64,000 nucleotides of DNA from Noviherbaspirillum galbum (GCF_010974945.1 NZ_JAAIVB010000011.1:1-64000); one strand, 5' to 3'. Positions 9,722-18,764 are shown, counted from the stretch's first letter. Numbers and translations are program-made. The notes: generated from the letters alone by a model not told the origin.

Positions 9722-10096
9722 ATGTCCGATTTTCCTCGTTTCACCATCAACCGTCATTTGATCGTCCTGCTGCCGAAGCAGCCTGTCCTGGACTGGATTA
9801 TGCGGGTCGATCCGATGCCGCCCGCGGGCCTCACGCTCGAGGAACTGCGGCAGGAACAAGACGCATTCCTCGTGTCTGACGCGTCCCTCGAAGGCATCGA
9901 GGATGCGGAACGTTGGGTGCATCGCCGATGGAAGATGTTTTTCGAACTATTCGTCGGCAATTGGTACACCGATGAATCGTGGTGGCCGAAGAACCGGACA
10001 TTGAAGATGTTCAAGGAATGGTTCGACGTTCAGTACCACTCGATGGTCTGGGACTTGGCAGCGACCGTACCGATAGAACACGAAGACTGGGAGTGA
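9722..10096 (+). CDS. IS66 passenger gene, unknown function
   Basis: A 124-aa acidic soluble protein encoded inside IS66, convergent with tnpC and 12 bp from its stop. It is rich in Trp and Phe near the C-terminus (RWKMFFELFVGNWYT, ESWW) and ends EHEDWE. I do not recognise a domain. Because it lies between the left inverted repeat and tnpC, it moves with the element; it is not part of the standard tnpABC set. It could be a regulator of transposition or pure cargo. Confidence 0.65.
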   Translation: MSDFPRFTINRHLIVLLPKQPVLDWIMRVDPMPPAGLTLEELRQEQDAFLVSDASLEGIEDAERWVHRRWKMFFELFVGNWYTDESWWPKNRTLKMFKEWFDVQYHSMVWDLAATVPIEHEDWE

Positions 10097-10108
10097 GCCG
10101 ATCGCCAG

Positions 10109-11647
10109 TCACCCGAGTTGTCCTGCGACGTTCCAGGGCAGCAGTTCGTCGATGCGGTTGATGGGATGCTCGGCAATGCGCTCGAGGACGTGACGCAGGT
10201 ACGCCTGCGGGTCGATGCCGTTGAGCCTGGCCGTGCCGATCAGCGAGTACATCGCCGCGGCACGTTCGCCACCGGAATCGGCACCGGCGAACAGGAAGTT
10301 GCGGCGCCCGAGCGCCACGCCGCGCAGGGCACGCTCGGCCGCCGAGTTGTCGATTTCGATGCGCCCATCGTCGACATAGCGCGTGAACGCTTCCCAGCGG
10401 TTGAGCGCATACAGGATCGCCGCCGTCGTATCGGATTTCCTCGACAGCGTGTCCTTCGTCGCGCGTAACCATCTCTCGAAGTCGGCCAGCAAGGGCTTGG
10501 CGCGTGCCTGCCGCACCTGGCGCCGCTCGTCGGGTGGCTTGCCGCGGATGTCGCCTTCGATCGCATACAGTGCGCCGATCCGATCCAGCGCTTCCTTTGT
10601 CACCGCCGACGGCCGTGCCACATGCAAGTCGTAGAACTTGCGCCGCGCATGGGCCCAGCATGCCGCCTCGCTCACCTTGCCCGTCTCGTACAACGCGCCG
10701 AAGCCGGCATAGGCGTCGGCTTGCAGGATGCCGGCGAAGTTCTTTAGATGCTCCTGCGGATGGATGCCCTTGCGATCCGGTGTGTAAGCGAACCACACCG
10801 CCGGCGGCTCGGCCGATCCCGCAGGACGATCGTCGCGTACATAGGTCCACAACCTGGCAGTCTTGGTCTTGCCCAATCCCGGCGCGAGCACCGGCAACGG
10901 CGTGTCGTCCGCATGCAGCTTGGCGCCCGTCGTCACATGACGCCGCAATGCCTCCACCAGCGGAGCGAACAAGTCGCTGCAGGCGCCGACCCAATCGGCC
11001 AGCAGCGCTCGGGAGAGTTCGACGCCTTCGCGCGCATAGATCACCGATTGCCGGTATAGCGGCAAGTGGTCAGCGAACTTGCCGACCAGCACATGCGCCA
11101 GCAAGCCGGGGCCGGGCAAGCCACGTGCAATCGGCCGGGAAGGCGCTGCGGCTTGCACGATGCAATCGCAGCAGCTGCAAGCCAGCTTGGGCCGCACATG
11201 ACGAATCACCTTGAAGCGGGCCGGCACGTATTCGAGTTGCTCCGACACATCCTCGCCCAGGTGCTTGAGCGCACCGCCGCATGCCGGACAGGCATCCTCG
11301 CCAGGCGCATGCACTTGTTCGTCGCGCGGCAGGTGTGTGGGCAATGGCTTTTTCTGCGGCGGCGTGCGGAACGGCTTGCCTTGACGCTGTGCGCTGCTGG
11401 CGGTCTGTCCTTCATCGGCCTGCAAGTCTTCCAGGCGCAGTTCGAGCTGCTCGATCTGCCGCTCCAGCTTCTCGGACTTGCGGCCGAATTGCATGCGCTG
11501 GAACTTGGCGATGAGCAGCTTCAAATGCTCGATCTCGGCAGTGCGGGTGGAGAGTTGCTCGCGCAGTTCCGTTACGACAGCATCGCGCTCGGCAAGCATT
11601 GCCTTGAGCGTGTCGATATCGTCGGGAAGATCGGCGTGCGCAACCAT
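10109..11647 (-). CDS. tnpC: IS66 transposase TnpC
   Basis: A 512-aa DDE transposase of IS66. It has an N-terminal leucine-zipper-like segment (about 15-75, [13 protein letters not shown] and following), a zinc-finger-like CPACGG...CSCCDC region (about 118-165), the catalytic domain with [12 protein letters not shown] (around 245), [12 protein letters not shown], and the C-terminal IS66 segment with [13 protein letters not shown] and [15 protein letters not shown]. Length and domains are complete. It is transcribed after tnpB, separated by 30 bp. Confidence 0.95.
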   Translation of the reverse strand: MVAHADLPDDIDTLKAMLAERDAVVTELREQLSTRTAEIEHLKLLIAKFQRMQFGRKSEKLERQIEQLELRLEDLQADEGQTASSAQRQGKPFRTPPQKKPLPTHLPRDEQVHAPGEDACPACGGALKHLGEDVSEQLEYVPARFKVIRHVRPKLACSCCDCIVQAAAPSRPIARGLPGPGLLAHVLVGKFADHLPLYRQSVIYAREGVELSRALLADWVGACSDLFAPLVEALRRHVTTGAKLHADDTPLPVLAPGLGKTKTARLWTYVRDDRPAGSAEPPAVWFAYTPDRKGIHPQEHLKNFAGILQADAYAGFGALYETGKVSEAACWAHARRKFYDLHVARPSAVTKEALDRIGALYAIEGDIRGKPPDERRQVRQARAKPLLADFERWLRATKDTLSRKSDTTAAILYALNRWEAFTRYVDDGRIEIDNSAAERALRGVALGRRNFLFAGADSGGERAAAMYSLIGTARLNGIDPQAYLRHVLERIAEHPINRIDELLPWNVAGQLG

Positions 11648-11677
11648 GCCGCGCAGTTTACGCAGGTGTGGTGATGT

Positions 11678-12025
11678 TTACAAGGCTGACAGGGGACGTT
11701 GCGTACGTTCCGGCCGACGCCAGTCGATGCCTTCGAGCAGCATCGACAGTTGCGCCTGCGTCAGTGCCACCGAGCCGTTGGTCGCTTGCGGCCAGATGAA
11801 GCGGCCACGCTCGAGGCGCTTGGCCAGCAGACACAAGCCGTCCCCCGTCCACCACAAGACCTTGATGAGATCGCCGCGCTTGCCGCGGAACACGAAGACA
11901 TGACCGGAGAACGGATCTTCGGACAAGGCCGTCTGCACCTTCGCCGCCAGGCCGTTGAAGCCGCTGCGCATGTCGGTCACGCCGGCGGCCAGCCAGATGC
12001 GCGTACCCGCCGGCAGGCCGATCAT
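11678..12025 (-). CDS. tnpB: IS66 accessory protein TnpB
   Basis: A 115-aa IS66 Orf2-like protein required for IS66 transposition. It shows the family signature [20 protein letters not shown] at the N-terminus and [17 protein letters not shown] in the middle. The start MIGLPAGT overlaps the tnpA stop as ATGA, which indicates translational coupling and rules out the longer upstream reading frame. Confidence 0.93.
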   Translation of the reverse strand: MIGLPAGTRIWLAAGVTDMRSGFNGLAAKVQTALSEDPFSGHVFVFRGKRGDLIKVLWWTGDGLCLLAKRLERGRFIWPQATNGSVALTQAQLSMLLEGIDWRRPERTQRPLSAL

Positions 12026-12417
12026 CGGCGCAGCAAGGCCACGACCGCGCGCAGCGTCGCCAGGTCGGCTTGCTCGCCGACGCGCACGGTACAATCGGCG
12101 AACGCGATTTCGATGCCACGTTGCACAGTCGGTGCGACTGGCATAGGCGACGGCGCGGAAGATGCCGTCTCCACTGACGCGTCAACGACCGCGACCGGCA
12201 GCAACGATGCATCGGCAGCGTCGAACAAGCCCGCCCGGTAATGGCGACGCCATTTGAACAGCTGGTTGGCATTGATGCCGTGTTCCTGCGCCAGCTTCGA
12301 GACGGACACGCCAGGCTCGCACGCGCGCTGCGCGAGGGTGCGCTTGAAGTCGAGAGGATGATTCGGCCGCCCTTTGCGCGTCGGCCGGTTGGTTGGATTG
12401 GCCACTTTGGTTCCCAC
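12022..12417 (-). CDS. tnpA: IS66 accessory protein TnpA
   Basis: A 131-aa protein with an IS3/IS911-type helix-turn-helix near residues 25-60 ([35 protein letters not shown]), then a variable linker and a conserved C-terminus. It is the first gene of the IS66 operon and probably binds the element ends. Its stop overlaps the tnpB start by four bases. Confidence 0.92.
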   Translation of the reverse strand: MGTKVANPTNRPTRKGRPNHPLDFKRTLAQRACEPGVSVSKLAQEHGINANQLFKWRRHYRAGLFDAADASLLPVAVVDASVETASSAPSPMPVAPTVQRGIEIAFADCTVRVGEQADLATLRAVVALLRR

Positions 12418-12487
12418 TACTTTTTGGTGGGAACCACTTTCGCTAATTTGGACTCGCGCGTCCAGACGGTTCAGGGACGACGCTTAC

Positions 12488-12495
12488 CGTCCTAC
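12488..12495. repeat. IS66 target-site duplication, right copy
   Basis: CGTCCTAC follows the right inverted repeat directly and matches 9632-9639 exactly. Confidence 0.93.
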
Positions 12496-12630
12496 GACGG
12501 TTCCTGATTCTGTAACAACTATGGGGGCGGTTGGAGTTGGAGTTGGAGTCCCCGGCTTAGCAGCATTTGATGTCGCGTGAATACTGGCGATTGCGAAAAC
12601 CAAACAGGATATGCGGATATATTTGACCAT
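12488..12630 (-). pseudogene. Secreted hypothetical protein, N-terminal part (split by IS66)
   Basis: Minus-strand codons give MVKYIRISCLVFAIASIHA, a Sec signal peptide, followed by a Pro/Thr-rich linker (GTPTPTPTAP) and TESGTVVGR, where IS66 interrupts. A good GGAGGAG site lies 9 bases upstream of this ATG; a second ATG six bases upstream is also possible. With the C-terminal half at 9238-9639 the intact gene would encode about 180 aa. The signal peptide and promoter now drive only a stub. Confidence 0.7.
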
Positions 12631-12775
12631 CCTCATTTCTCCTCCACGTTCTATTGTCTGTTTGCTAATTTATATGAAGGTCTACTTTGTCGCTTGCGTA
12701 AAGTCAAAATCAGTAGCTGCCTATTCATGAGCAGTCACCAGACTTGGAAAAGACCTCGTGTAAAGGTCAAAGGAC

Positions 12776-12994
12776 ACCGCCATAGTGCGTACCCTAGCTT
12801 CTATGGGCGCCAATTACGTGCAGGGATTTGCGTTTGCCCGTTCCCAGCAACCGGATGCAATCCTCGTCGCCATATCAGTTGCCAGCTTCATCAAGAATGC
12901 GCTGGTCATCGAAGTCGTCAACCAGATCGCGGCGGGCGGGACGTTTGCCACACCAGCCAAGGTCATCAACATGCAGGACATGTTGATACGCTAA
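12776..12994 (+). pseudogene. Decayed EAL-gene tail, copy b
   Basis: This open stretch encodes VRTLASMGANYVQGFAFARS and continues to VINMQDMLIR-stop. It aligns end to end with the last 70 residues of the GGDEF-EAL protein at 6144-9083 (VRTLASIGVDYVQGFAIARS ... VINMHEMIDAR). It lacks the rest of the EAL domain and any start signal, so it is a fragment of a paralogue or of a duplication. Confidence 0.8.
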
Positions 12995-13145
12995 GACTCT
13001 GGACAATGAATCCACAGAGCACCGGCAGACCGCGAAATTTGACTTCGACGTCCTCGCTATTGGGCTTATGTAACATTTTGTAAGAAATAGAAAATTAGCA
13101 GCCCTGAAAGACGGTGTCTTCTCCGTCTCAATTACTGGAGAATTC

Positions 13146-14132
13146 ATGGTTTTCGCACCTCAACTCGTCAGCCAGGCCTACCGGGTCGTCCTGCAAGCTC
13201 AAGCGGTGTCAGCAGCCCTTCTGCAGCGCCGCTTGAAAATCGGTCATTCACTCGCGCAGCACTTACTGAACGAGCTGATTGCGCGGGATGTAGTCCGCTA
13301 TTCACCACGGACTGGCCATCGCCTAGATCCGCACTTTTTGACACGCCATCAAAGGAAGACCATGCCAGATCCGCGCAGCTTGTATGTCGACAAAGTCGTC
13401 GAAACGGCACTGTTTTTCTTTGAGTGTTTTGAAGAGAACAATGACGGACATACCGGCGCGATCAAGGTACTCAAGCCAGGCAACGTCTCCAATATGGCAA
13501 TTCGAAAGCGCGTGCTCCACGATTCTTATCGAACCAATGGGCTGAGCCTCACCGCCGCAGCAATCGATTTACACGCATGGCTAAGTGAAAGCGGCGAGTC
13601 TCCAGACGACCAGACCGGGATCGTGCAGGCAATCGAGACAGCGGCCGCACAATATGACAGGCCGCCAAGGAAAATCGAAGACGAATTCAGGAGAAGGCAC
13701 CGAGCATTCAGACGCTTGGCGCGCTACTATCGTATGATTCATAAGCATGGCACCGCGATAAGCAATGACAGCCGCGTACCTGACTACTTCATCCCAGCCG
13801 CGTGGATCGCCATGGGACAATCCGAGGCGCATGCAGCCCAGGTCGATGGCGGGACACACCCAGAGCATGTCGTCCCTTGTGCGTTTATTCTGAAAAACTG
13901 CGTCGATCTTTTCGAGCAAGAGTGGAGCGTCGACGAAGTCGCATGGCTATTGCAGCGCATGTTAGGCGTGGTGAACATCACCTTTGACGAACGGGATGCT
14001 TTGGACAACGGGGAGAACAACTTGAAGTTCACCATGCCTAGCAATTGGCACCCACTTACGGGATGTGTCTATGCGCGTTTACATGACAAAAATATTGACC
14101 TTGAGCATGCATGTACATGCCAACGCGCATGA
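13146..14132 (+). CDS. FtsK-gamma-like winged helix and HNH-like protein
   Basis: A 328-aa protein of unknown role. Residues about 20-60 (LLQRRLKIGHSLAQHLLNELIARDVV) look like the winged-helix gamma domain of FtsK, which reads DNA. Around residue 245 the sequence GGTHPEHVVPCAFI has the spacing of an HNH-type nuclease H-[VIL]-P core, with downstream aspartate and Asn residues (VNITFDERDALDNG). GGAG lies eight bases before the ATG. It sits between two decayed EAL tails and next to an HNH nuclease on the opposite strand, which suggests a cargo or defence gene. The nuclease assignment is tentative. Confidence 0.6.
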   Translation: MVFAPQLVSQAYRVVLQAQAVSAALLQRRLKIGHSLAQHLLNELIARDVVRYSPRTGHRLDPHFLTRHQRKTMPDPRSLYVDKVVETALFFFECFEENNDGHTGAIKVLKPGNVSNMAIRKRVLHDSYRTNGLSLTAAAIDLHAWLSESGESPDDQTGIVQAIETAAAQYDRPPRKIEDEFRRRHRAFRRLARYYRMIHKHGTAISNDSRVPDYFIPAAWIAMGQSEAHAAQVDGGTHPEHVVPCAFILKNCVDLFEQEWSVDEVAWLLQRMLGVVNITFDERDALDNGENNLKFTMPSNWHPLTGCVYARLHDKNIDLEHACTCQRA

Positions 14133-14235
14133 CACAACACCCCCCCTGTGAGTCTGCCACTTGCAGGGGATTATTCATTTTCCAGCATGGTGCTAGGGAA
14201 CAAGCTTATAACTGAAGGCATTTCAAGTAACTTCA

Positions 14236-14565
14236 TCACTCAACAGGCGTACGGCCATAGATCGCCTTGAAATGCTGAATTCGCCTCGCCTCAAAGCCTG
14301 CGTTCGTTCCTTCAAGATATGCTTTTCGCTGAGCGACCGTGAACAGTCCAAGACCGTGGGCTCTTGAAAGCGAACCATTGCACGGCCGACACGCCAACAC
14401 GAGATTCTCCGGCTTATCGCGGTCAGGATTTGATGGTGGCAATAGATGGTCCACTTCAGCGCATCGATAAGCTAACAAACTGCTTACAAGGTCGGCGCCG
14501 CAATACTGGCATCGTCCTTGGCACGCGTCGAACACTTCGTGCCATGTCATTTCCGAAATCGCCAT
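14236..14565 (-). CDS. HNH endonuclease
   Basis: A 109-aa HNH nuclease of the McrA type. CQYCGADL and CRPCNG supply the two zinc CxxC pairs, and EVDHLLPPSNPDRDKPENLVLAC contains the catalytic His and the Asn-Leu of the HNH fold. The start MAISEMTWHEVF is chosen because GGAGGAAG lies seven bases upstream; the longer frame adds an unlikely extension. It is convergent with the gene at 13146 and may be homing-type or defensive. Confidence 0.82.
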   Translation of the reverse strand: MAISEMTWHEVFDACQGRCQYCGADLVSSLLAYRCAEVDHLLPPSNPDRDKPENLVLACRPCNGSLSRAHGLGLFTVAQRKAYLEGTNAGFEARRIQHFKAIYGRTPVE

Positions 14566-14661
14566 TTTCACTTCCTCCAAAAAAGACACTAATGAAACGC
14601 AGCCTGGAATTGGTCGGATCCTTCGCTGCATCCCATTGCTAGCAGCGCGCGACACTAACTG

Positions 14662-14703
14662 GTCAACGTCATCAATATGCTCGACAAGATTGACTTGCCC
14701 TGA
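14662..14703 (+). pseudogene. Decayed EAL-gene tail, copy c
   Basis: The codons VNVINMLDKIDLP-stop resemble the last residues of the GGDEF-EAL protein (TNVINMHEMIDAR). It is only about 42 bp, so the match alone is weak, but it follows copies a and b at the 3' borders of the preceding segments. Confidence 0.35.
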
Positions 14704-14708
14704 CCGGA

Positions 14709-15539
14709 TCAGTCCCGCTTCCGACTCTCAACGCGCTTTCGAACCGCCTCGATCGTTGCCGACACCGCCTCCCGGAATGCCGGGAGCAGTTCTTGGCGGA
14801 CTGCCAATATCTCGTGGTCATCCGTTGTCTCGACATACGAGCATATGCGACTGAGCGACACGGCACCAATAGCTTGCGCGGAGCCCTTCAAGGCATGCGC
14901 CGCCTGTTGGGCGTTCTGTACTTGATTCAACACGAGATTCACCTCGATCTTGCGCAGTCCGTGTTCGGCTTCTGCGATGAAGGAATCAGTAATTGCCTCG
15001 AGGCCTGCCCGATCCGGGTAAAGAGAAAAAACGCGTTCCAACTGCTCGAAATCCATCAGCGGCACGTGCAGAATTTCTGCAGAGACGCCACCGACGGAAG
15101 GAGTCGGGATAACGGGCTCAGGAACAGGAAGGCTTTGTGCCGCCGGCGCAACCTGTGGTTCCTTTGTAAGCGCGTCGATGGTAGCAAGAAGCGAATCGTC
15201 CGTAACTGGCTTGGGTATGATCGAGTGCACGCCGAACTTGGCAAATTCGTCAAGCTCGGCCGCTCCTCCCGACGACAACATGATGAACGGCGTGGTTAGG
15301 TGGGAATACTTTATGTACTGGTACGCCTTGAAAACGTCGAGGCCCTGCATGTCGGGTAGTTCGCTTGCAAGGATGACCAGGTCGAAAATGCTTTCTTCAA
15401 GCGCATCCAATGCTTCATCGCCGGTCGCCACGAATACCGGGCGATGCCCTTCCTTGTTGAGCACGTAGAGAAGGTGGGCCTGGCTTTGGGCATCGCTTTC
15501 GGCAACCAGGATGTCGCGGGGTATGGTGTCAGATGCCAT
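14709..15539 (-). CDS. Pseudo-receiver plus HPt phosphotransfer protein
   Basis: A 276-aa two-domain signalling protein. Residues 8-125 form a CheY-like receiver, but the phosphoacceptor Asp position reads Ala (DLVILASELPDMQG) and the acidic pocket is partly lost (VAESD), while the Ser and Lys positions (MLSSG, IIPKPV) are kept. Residues about 165-265 form an HPt domain with the phosphorylatable His in AAHALKGSAQAIGA. It therefore probably accepts phosphate on His but cannot be phosphorylated on its receiver. It is two bases downstream of 15542-16222, in one operon. Confidence 0.8.
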   Translation of the reverse strand: MASDTIPRDILVAESDAQSQAHLLYVLNKEGHRPVFVATGDEALDALEESIFDLVILASELPDMQGLDVFKAYQYIKYSHLTTPFIMLSSGGAAELDEFAKFGVHSIIPKPVTDDSLLATIDALTKEPQVAPAAQSLPVPEPVIPTPSVGGVSAEILHVPLMDFEQLERVFSLYPDRAGLEAITDSFIAEAEHGLRKIEVNLVLNQVQNAQQAAHALKGSAQAIGAVSLSRICSYVETTDDHEILAVRQELLPAFREAVSATIEAVRKRVESRKRD

Positions 15540-15541
15540 GG

Positions 15542-16222
15542 TCAGGTCGGGAATGGCCAGCCGCCCGAAGGGGCAAGCACTGTCTTGCCAGCCGGCGTAG
15601 AAGTCGCCACATTCGCCGCGGGTACCTCATCAACCTGCAATTCGAGCAGGCTGTTGCTCGTGCCAACGAGAAAAGCTTCCACCTGGTCCCACGGCACTTG
15701 CCCGCCGTTGGACAGAATCTGCGGCACGATCACGTTAAGTAGAGTGTGCTTGGCTTCCTTGCAAATTCTAGAAAGCTCCACTCTTTCAGTGTCGGCACTG
15801 ACTGCACAGTATTCAAGCGTGGCAATGAACACTGATTTACCTAGGATGCAGGGAGAAAGCCATTCCGTTTTGCCTTCATTAACCCGGTTCAGGGCGTAAT
15901 CAACCGACTCTTTTAGCGTAAGCATGTACCGGAACGCCTCATCCTTTTTTTCGATCTTCAACAGAAAACCGAGTGACTGAATACGCGAACGCAGTTCCTC
16001 CAGTTTGTCGTTTTCTATTTTCGCAATGATCGCGTCCGTCGACGCCTTCGAGATCATCGCCAGCTGCTCCATGGCTTCCTGCAGCACTCGCTCCACTTGT
16101 GCGGATGGAACTGGTGCAGTCGAGCCGGCTTCCGCCCCATTGGCAAACAGCTTCTTTTCAACGTAGCGGGTACCTAGATCGATTGCCCGCCCAAGAATAT
16201 TTTTGTAAAGCTCTTGGTACAT
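15542..16222 (-). CDS. Hypothetical helical protein, operon partner of the HPt protein
   Basis: A 226-aa protein, mostly helical, with no signal peptide, membrane segment or domain that I recognise. The Ala/Pro/Thr-rich C-terminal tail (about 195-226) looks disordered. It starts the operon with the pseudo-receiver/HPt gene, so it may be a signalling partner, but nothing in its own sequence shows this. Confidence 0.6.
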   Translation of the reverse strand: MYQELYKNILGRAIDLGTRYVEKKLFANGAEAGSTAPVPSAQVERVLQEAMEQLAMISKASTDAIIAKIENDKLEELRSRIQSLGFLLKIEKKDEAFRYMLTLKESVDYALNRVNEGKTEWLSPCILGKSVFIATLEYCAVSADTERVELSRICKEAKHTLLNVIVPQILSNGGQVPWDQVEAFLVGTSNSLLELQVDEVPAANVATSTPAGKTVLAPSGGWPFPT

Positions 16223-16385
16223 GTTTCAACTTTCATGTGTCAATGGATAAGCCCTCACTCTTATGCGACGAATTGGCCGTGTGGTTCGGGCGGTCCTAGC
16301 GCGAAGATGATACATGGAAACAAAACCTGTTCGACGCGATGTTGCAAAACGTCAACTTCTTTCTTAACGCCCTTTTTTCTGTTCT

Positions 16386-16478
16386 GACATCTCTTGCCGC
16401 AATGCTGACTGCCGGCCACAACCGGCTTTTTTAACCCGTGGCAAATTTCGCCACGAATCGCACTATGCGACAGGAGAA
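16386..16478 (+). promoter_or_regulatory. Leader of the DUF4942 gene with internal terminator hairpin
   Basis: GACATCTC (16386-16393) is followed by GCCGG/CCGGC plus six T (16411-16432), an intrinsic-terminator shape, then a second hairpin CGTGGC/GCCACG with loop AAATTTC (16437-16455) and AGGAGA before the ATG. No plus-strand gene lies upstream for that terminator to serve, so it may be an attenuator of the downstream gene. Confidence 0.5.
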
Positions 16479-16481
16479 AAC

Positions 16482-18242
16482 ATGGACAATTTTCAGTTTT
16501 ACCCCACCGGGCCAATGCTCGCGACAAAAATGTGGGCCAAGTTCAAGAACCGGGATTTCCGCCGCGTGCTGGAAGGTTCGGCCGGCGAGGGCGATCTTGC
16601 GTTGGCGGGAAAACGCCGGGGCGACCTGTACCACCGCAGCAGCATCGACATCGATGTCTGCGAGATCGACGTGACCAAGCACCCGATCCTGCGCGAGAAG
16701 GGCCTGAATGTCGTTGGCCTGGACTTTCTGCAGTTCGCTGGAGCGGGCGCAATTTATTCCCACATTTGCCTCAATCCGCCCTTCAAAGACGGGGTGCGGC
16801 ACGCCTTGCACGCGTGGAACCTGCTGTGGGATGGCGAACTTGTCGTGTTGCTCAACGCCGAGACGATCCGCAATCCATTCTCTCAGGAGCGCCGCCATTT
16901 GGTGGACCTCATCGAGCAGCACGGCGAGGTCGAGTTCATCACGGACGCGTTCAAGACCGACGACGTGCGGCGCAAGGCGGATGTGGAAGTGGCTCTGGTC
17001 TATCTGCGCAAGGTGGCCGATACCAAGACCGACATCATCGGCAATTTGTTCGATGAGTTACAAAGCGACAAGCAGACAGCCAGTGGCCTGTCCGCCGGGT
17101 TCAGCGAAGACCTCTTGCCGTCTCTTCCAAACACAGCCATCGAGAACCTGGTGCTGACCTTCAATGCAGCCGTTCGTGCCATGCGTGAAGCGACCTTTGC
17201 GCAGGCAAAGTCGAACTACTACACCGCGATGCTGGGAGAGACGATGGCCATGCGCGACAGCGGCCAAAGCACGAAGCAGGATGGCTCGGTGTCGTTTGTC
17301 CAGGAGCGTCTGGCCAGGGAGTATCACGACCTGAAAGACCGCGCGTGGGCCAGCGTGCTGCGCTCCACCAATGTAAGGGAGCACCTGTCTTCAGCGGCGC
17401 AGCAGCGTCTCGAAAGCGAGTTCAAGGACATCAAGAAGCTGGAATTCACGGTGGCCAATATCCACGGTTTTTTGCACGGACTGATCAGTTCCAAGGGCGC
17501 AATCTTTGAGGACATGTGCTGCGACGTGTTCGATCTTTTCACCAAGTACCACAGCGAAAATACGGTGTATTTCAAGGGTTGGAAAAGCAATGACCGGCAC
17601 CGGCAAGCAGGAATGCGCTTGCGCACCACGCGCGTCATCCTGCCGAATCACCGCACCGAAAGCTATTGCCGCTCAATGGATTACAGGTCAATGCAATTGC
17701 TCGGAGATTTTGATAAGGTCTTCGCGGTCTTAGACGGCAAGCGCGTACCCGAAGTTGGCCTGGTCGACATCTTCACCAATCGCTTCGCCGACCTTCGGGC
17801 TGGCGAGCGTGTGGAGAGTTCGTACTTTGACGTGCGCTATTACCCCGCCGCAGGGACGATTCACTTTTTTGCAAAGAGCGCGGTGCTGATCGACCGTCTC
17901 AACAGGATGGTGGGCCGCAAGCGCGCCTGGTTGCCCCCCGAGAATGAGCGAGTGTCCGACGCTTTCTGGCTGCAGTACGACAAGGCCGAGAAGTTCGACA
18001 AGCAGGTCCGCGCCGAGGTCAAAAAGCGTGCGCAGGGCAGGAGTGAATGGGGATGGGTCGGTCCGTTGGACACTGCCTTCGGCAATCGGGGCAGGGGTGA
18101 CGAGGAAGCCATCGGCAGCGCACAGCAACTGCTTGCTGAGGCGTTGGTGACGGTATTGGAGCAGAACGGCATCAGCACCGATTTCCGGCTCACTGATGAG
18201 TCACCGAAGCCGCAGCAGCCGCTGTTGCTTGAACTGGCCTAA
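16482..18242 (+). CDS. DUF4942 / N6-adenine methyltransferase-like protein
   Basis: A 586-aa protein. The N-terminal 170 residues resemble an adenine-specific DNA methyltransferase: a motif I-like LEGSAGEGDLA (AdoMet site), acidic D-x-D around IDIDVCEID, and the catalytic NPPF in HICLNPPFKDG. The C-terminal two thirds match the style of DUF4942 proteins found on plasmids and phages. It would methylate element DNA, for self-protection or regulation. It has an AGGAGA ribosome site, its own leader and its own terminator. Confidence 0.75.
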   Translation: MDNFQFYPTGPMLATKMWAKFKNRDFRRVLEGSAGEGDLALAGKRRGDLYHRSSIDIDVCEIDVTKHPILREKGLNVVGLDFLQFAGAGAIYSHICLNPPFKDGVRHALHAWNLLWDGELVVLLNAETIRNPFSQERRHLVDLIEQHGEVEFITDAFKTDDVRRKADVEVALVYLRKVADTKTDIIGNLFDELQSDKQTASGLSAGFSEDLLPSLPNTAIENLVLTFNAAVRAMREATFAQAKSNYYTAMLGETMAMRDSGQSTKQDGSVSFVQERLAREYHDLKDRAWASVLRSTNVREHLSSAAQQRLESEFKDIKKLEFTVANIHGFLHGLISSKGAIFEDMCCDVFDLFTKYHSENTVYFKGWKSNDRHRQAGMRLRTTRVILPNHRTESYCRSMDYRSMQLLGDFDKVFAVLDGKRVPEVGLVDIFTNRFADLRAGERVESSYFDVRYYPAAGTIHFFAKSAVLIDRLNRMVGRKRAWLPPENERVSDAFWLQYDKAEKFDKQVRAEVKKRAQGRSEWGWVGPLDTAFGNRGRGDEEAIGSAQQLLAEALVTVLEQNGISTDFRLTDESPKPQQPLLLELA

Positions 18243-18267
18243 TCCACTAGGTAGTTGAAGAATTATC

Positions 18268-18305
18268 CCCGCGCACAGCACATGCTGGCGCGGGATTTTC
18301 TTTTT
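18268..18305 (+). terminator. Terminator of the DUF4942 gene
   Basis: Stem CCCGCGC/GCGCGGG with an inner AGCA/TGCT pairing, followed by ATTTTCTTTTT. Confidence 0.9.
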
Positions 18306-18446
18306 ACGGGTACGAAGCCTATGATTTCCCAGTAGAAAAAGGCTCAAGTCATTGGCGTGGGATAACCGCGCCACTGCTTGCGCCGGGTCAGCACCCATTA
18401 TTGGAGGTGTGGAAACATCAATAGCTCAAGCAATCGAGTCATTGTC

Positions 18447-18758
18447 ATGGCAATCGCATCGCACACCACAGTCACAATACGCGACAGTTCCTATCGCATC
18501 CGCCGCAAGGCCGTGCTGGGTATCGTGCTGTCTATTGCTGTCGCACCGTATGTCATCGCGCTCGTTGGCACTCTGAATGGAACGGAATTGCCGGCGCCCG
18601 CCGGCCTGACCCTGCCGGGAGCTGCCGAGGCGCGCCTCATCGCTGCCGGGTGCGCCGCCGACGCCGGCATCCCGCTCACCGGCAGGCATGCCTTCACAGC
18701 GGAGGAACGCGCCGCATTCGATCGCTGCGTGGAGCGCCACCTTGGCGCTCGCAGGTAG
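18447..18758 (+). CDS. Small single-pass membrane protein
   Basis: A 103-aa protein with a basic N-terminus (SYRIRRK) and one hydrophobic helix (about 22-45, AVLGIVLSIAVAPYVIALVG), then a short region with two cysteines (AAGCAADAG, FDRCVERH) that could be periplasmic and disulfide-linked. The ATG at 18447 lacks a strong ribosome site. It is convergent with the chemotaxis receptor. Function unknown. Confidence 0.5.
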   Translation: MAIASHTTVTIRDSSYRIRRKAVLGIVLSIAVAPYVIALVGTLNGTELPAPAGLTLPGAAEARLIAAGCAADAGIPLTGRHAFTAEERAAFDRCVERHLGARR

Positions 18759-18764
18759 ATCGGG

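Larger units (their letters stand above)
9640..12487 (-). mobile_element. Complete IS66-family insertion sequence
   Basis: The 2,848-bp element is bounded by 22-bp inverted repeats starting GTAAGCG (9640-9661 and 12466-12487, two mismatches) and flanked by CGTCCTAC duplications. It carries tnpA, tnpB and tnpC on the minus strand, all intact, plus a plus-strand passenger gene at the left end. Intact ends, intact genes and perfect target copies point to a recent insertion. It splits a small secreted-protein gene. Confidence 0.95.
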
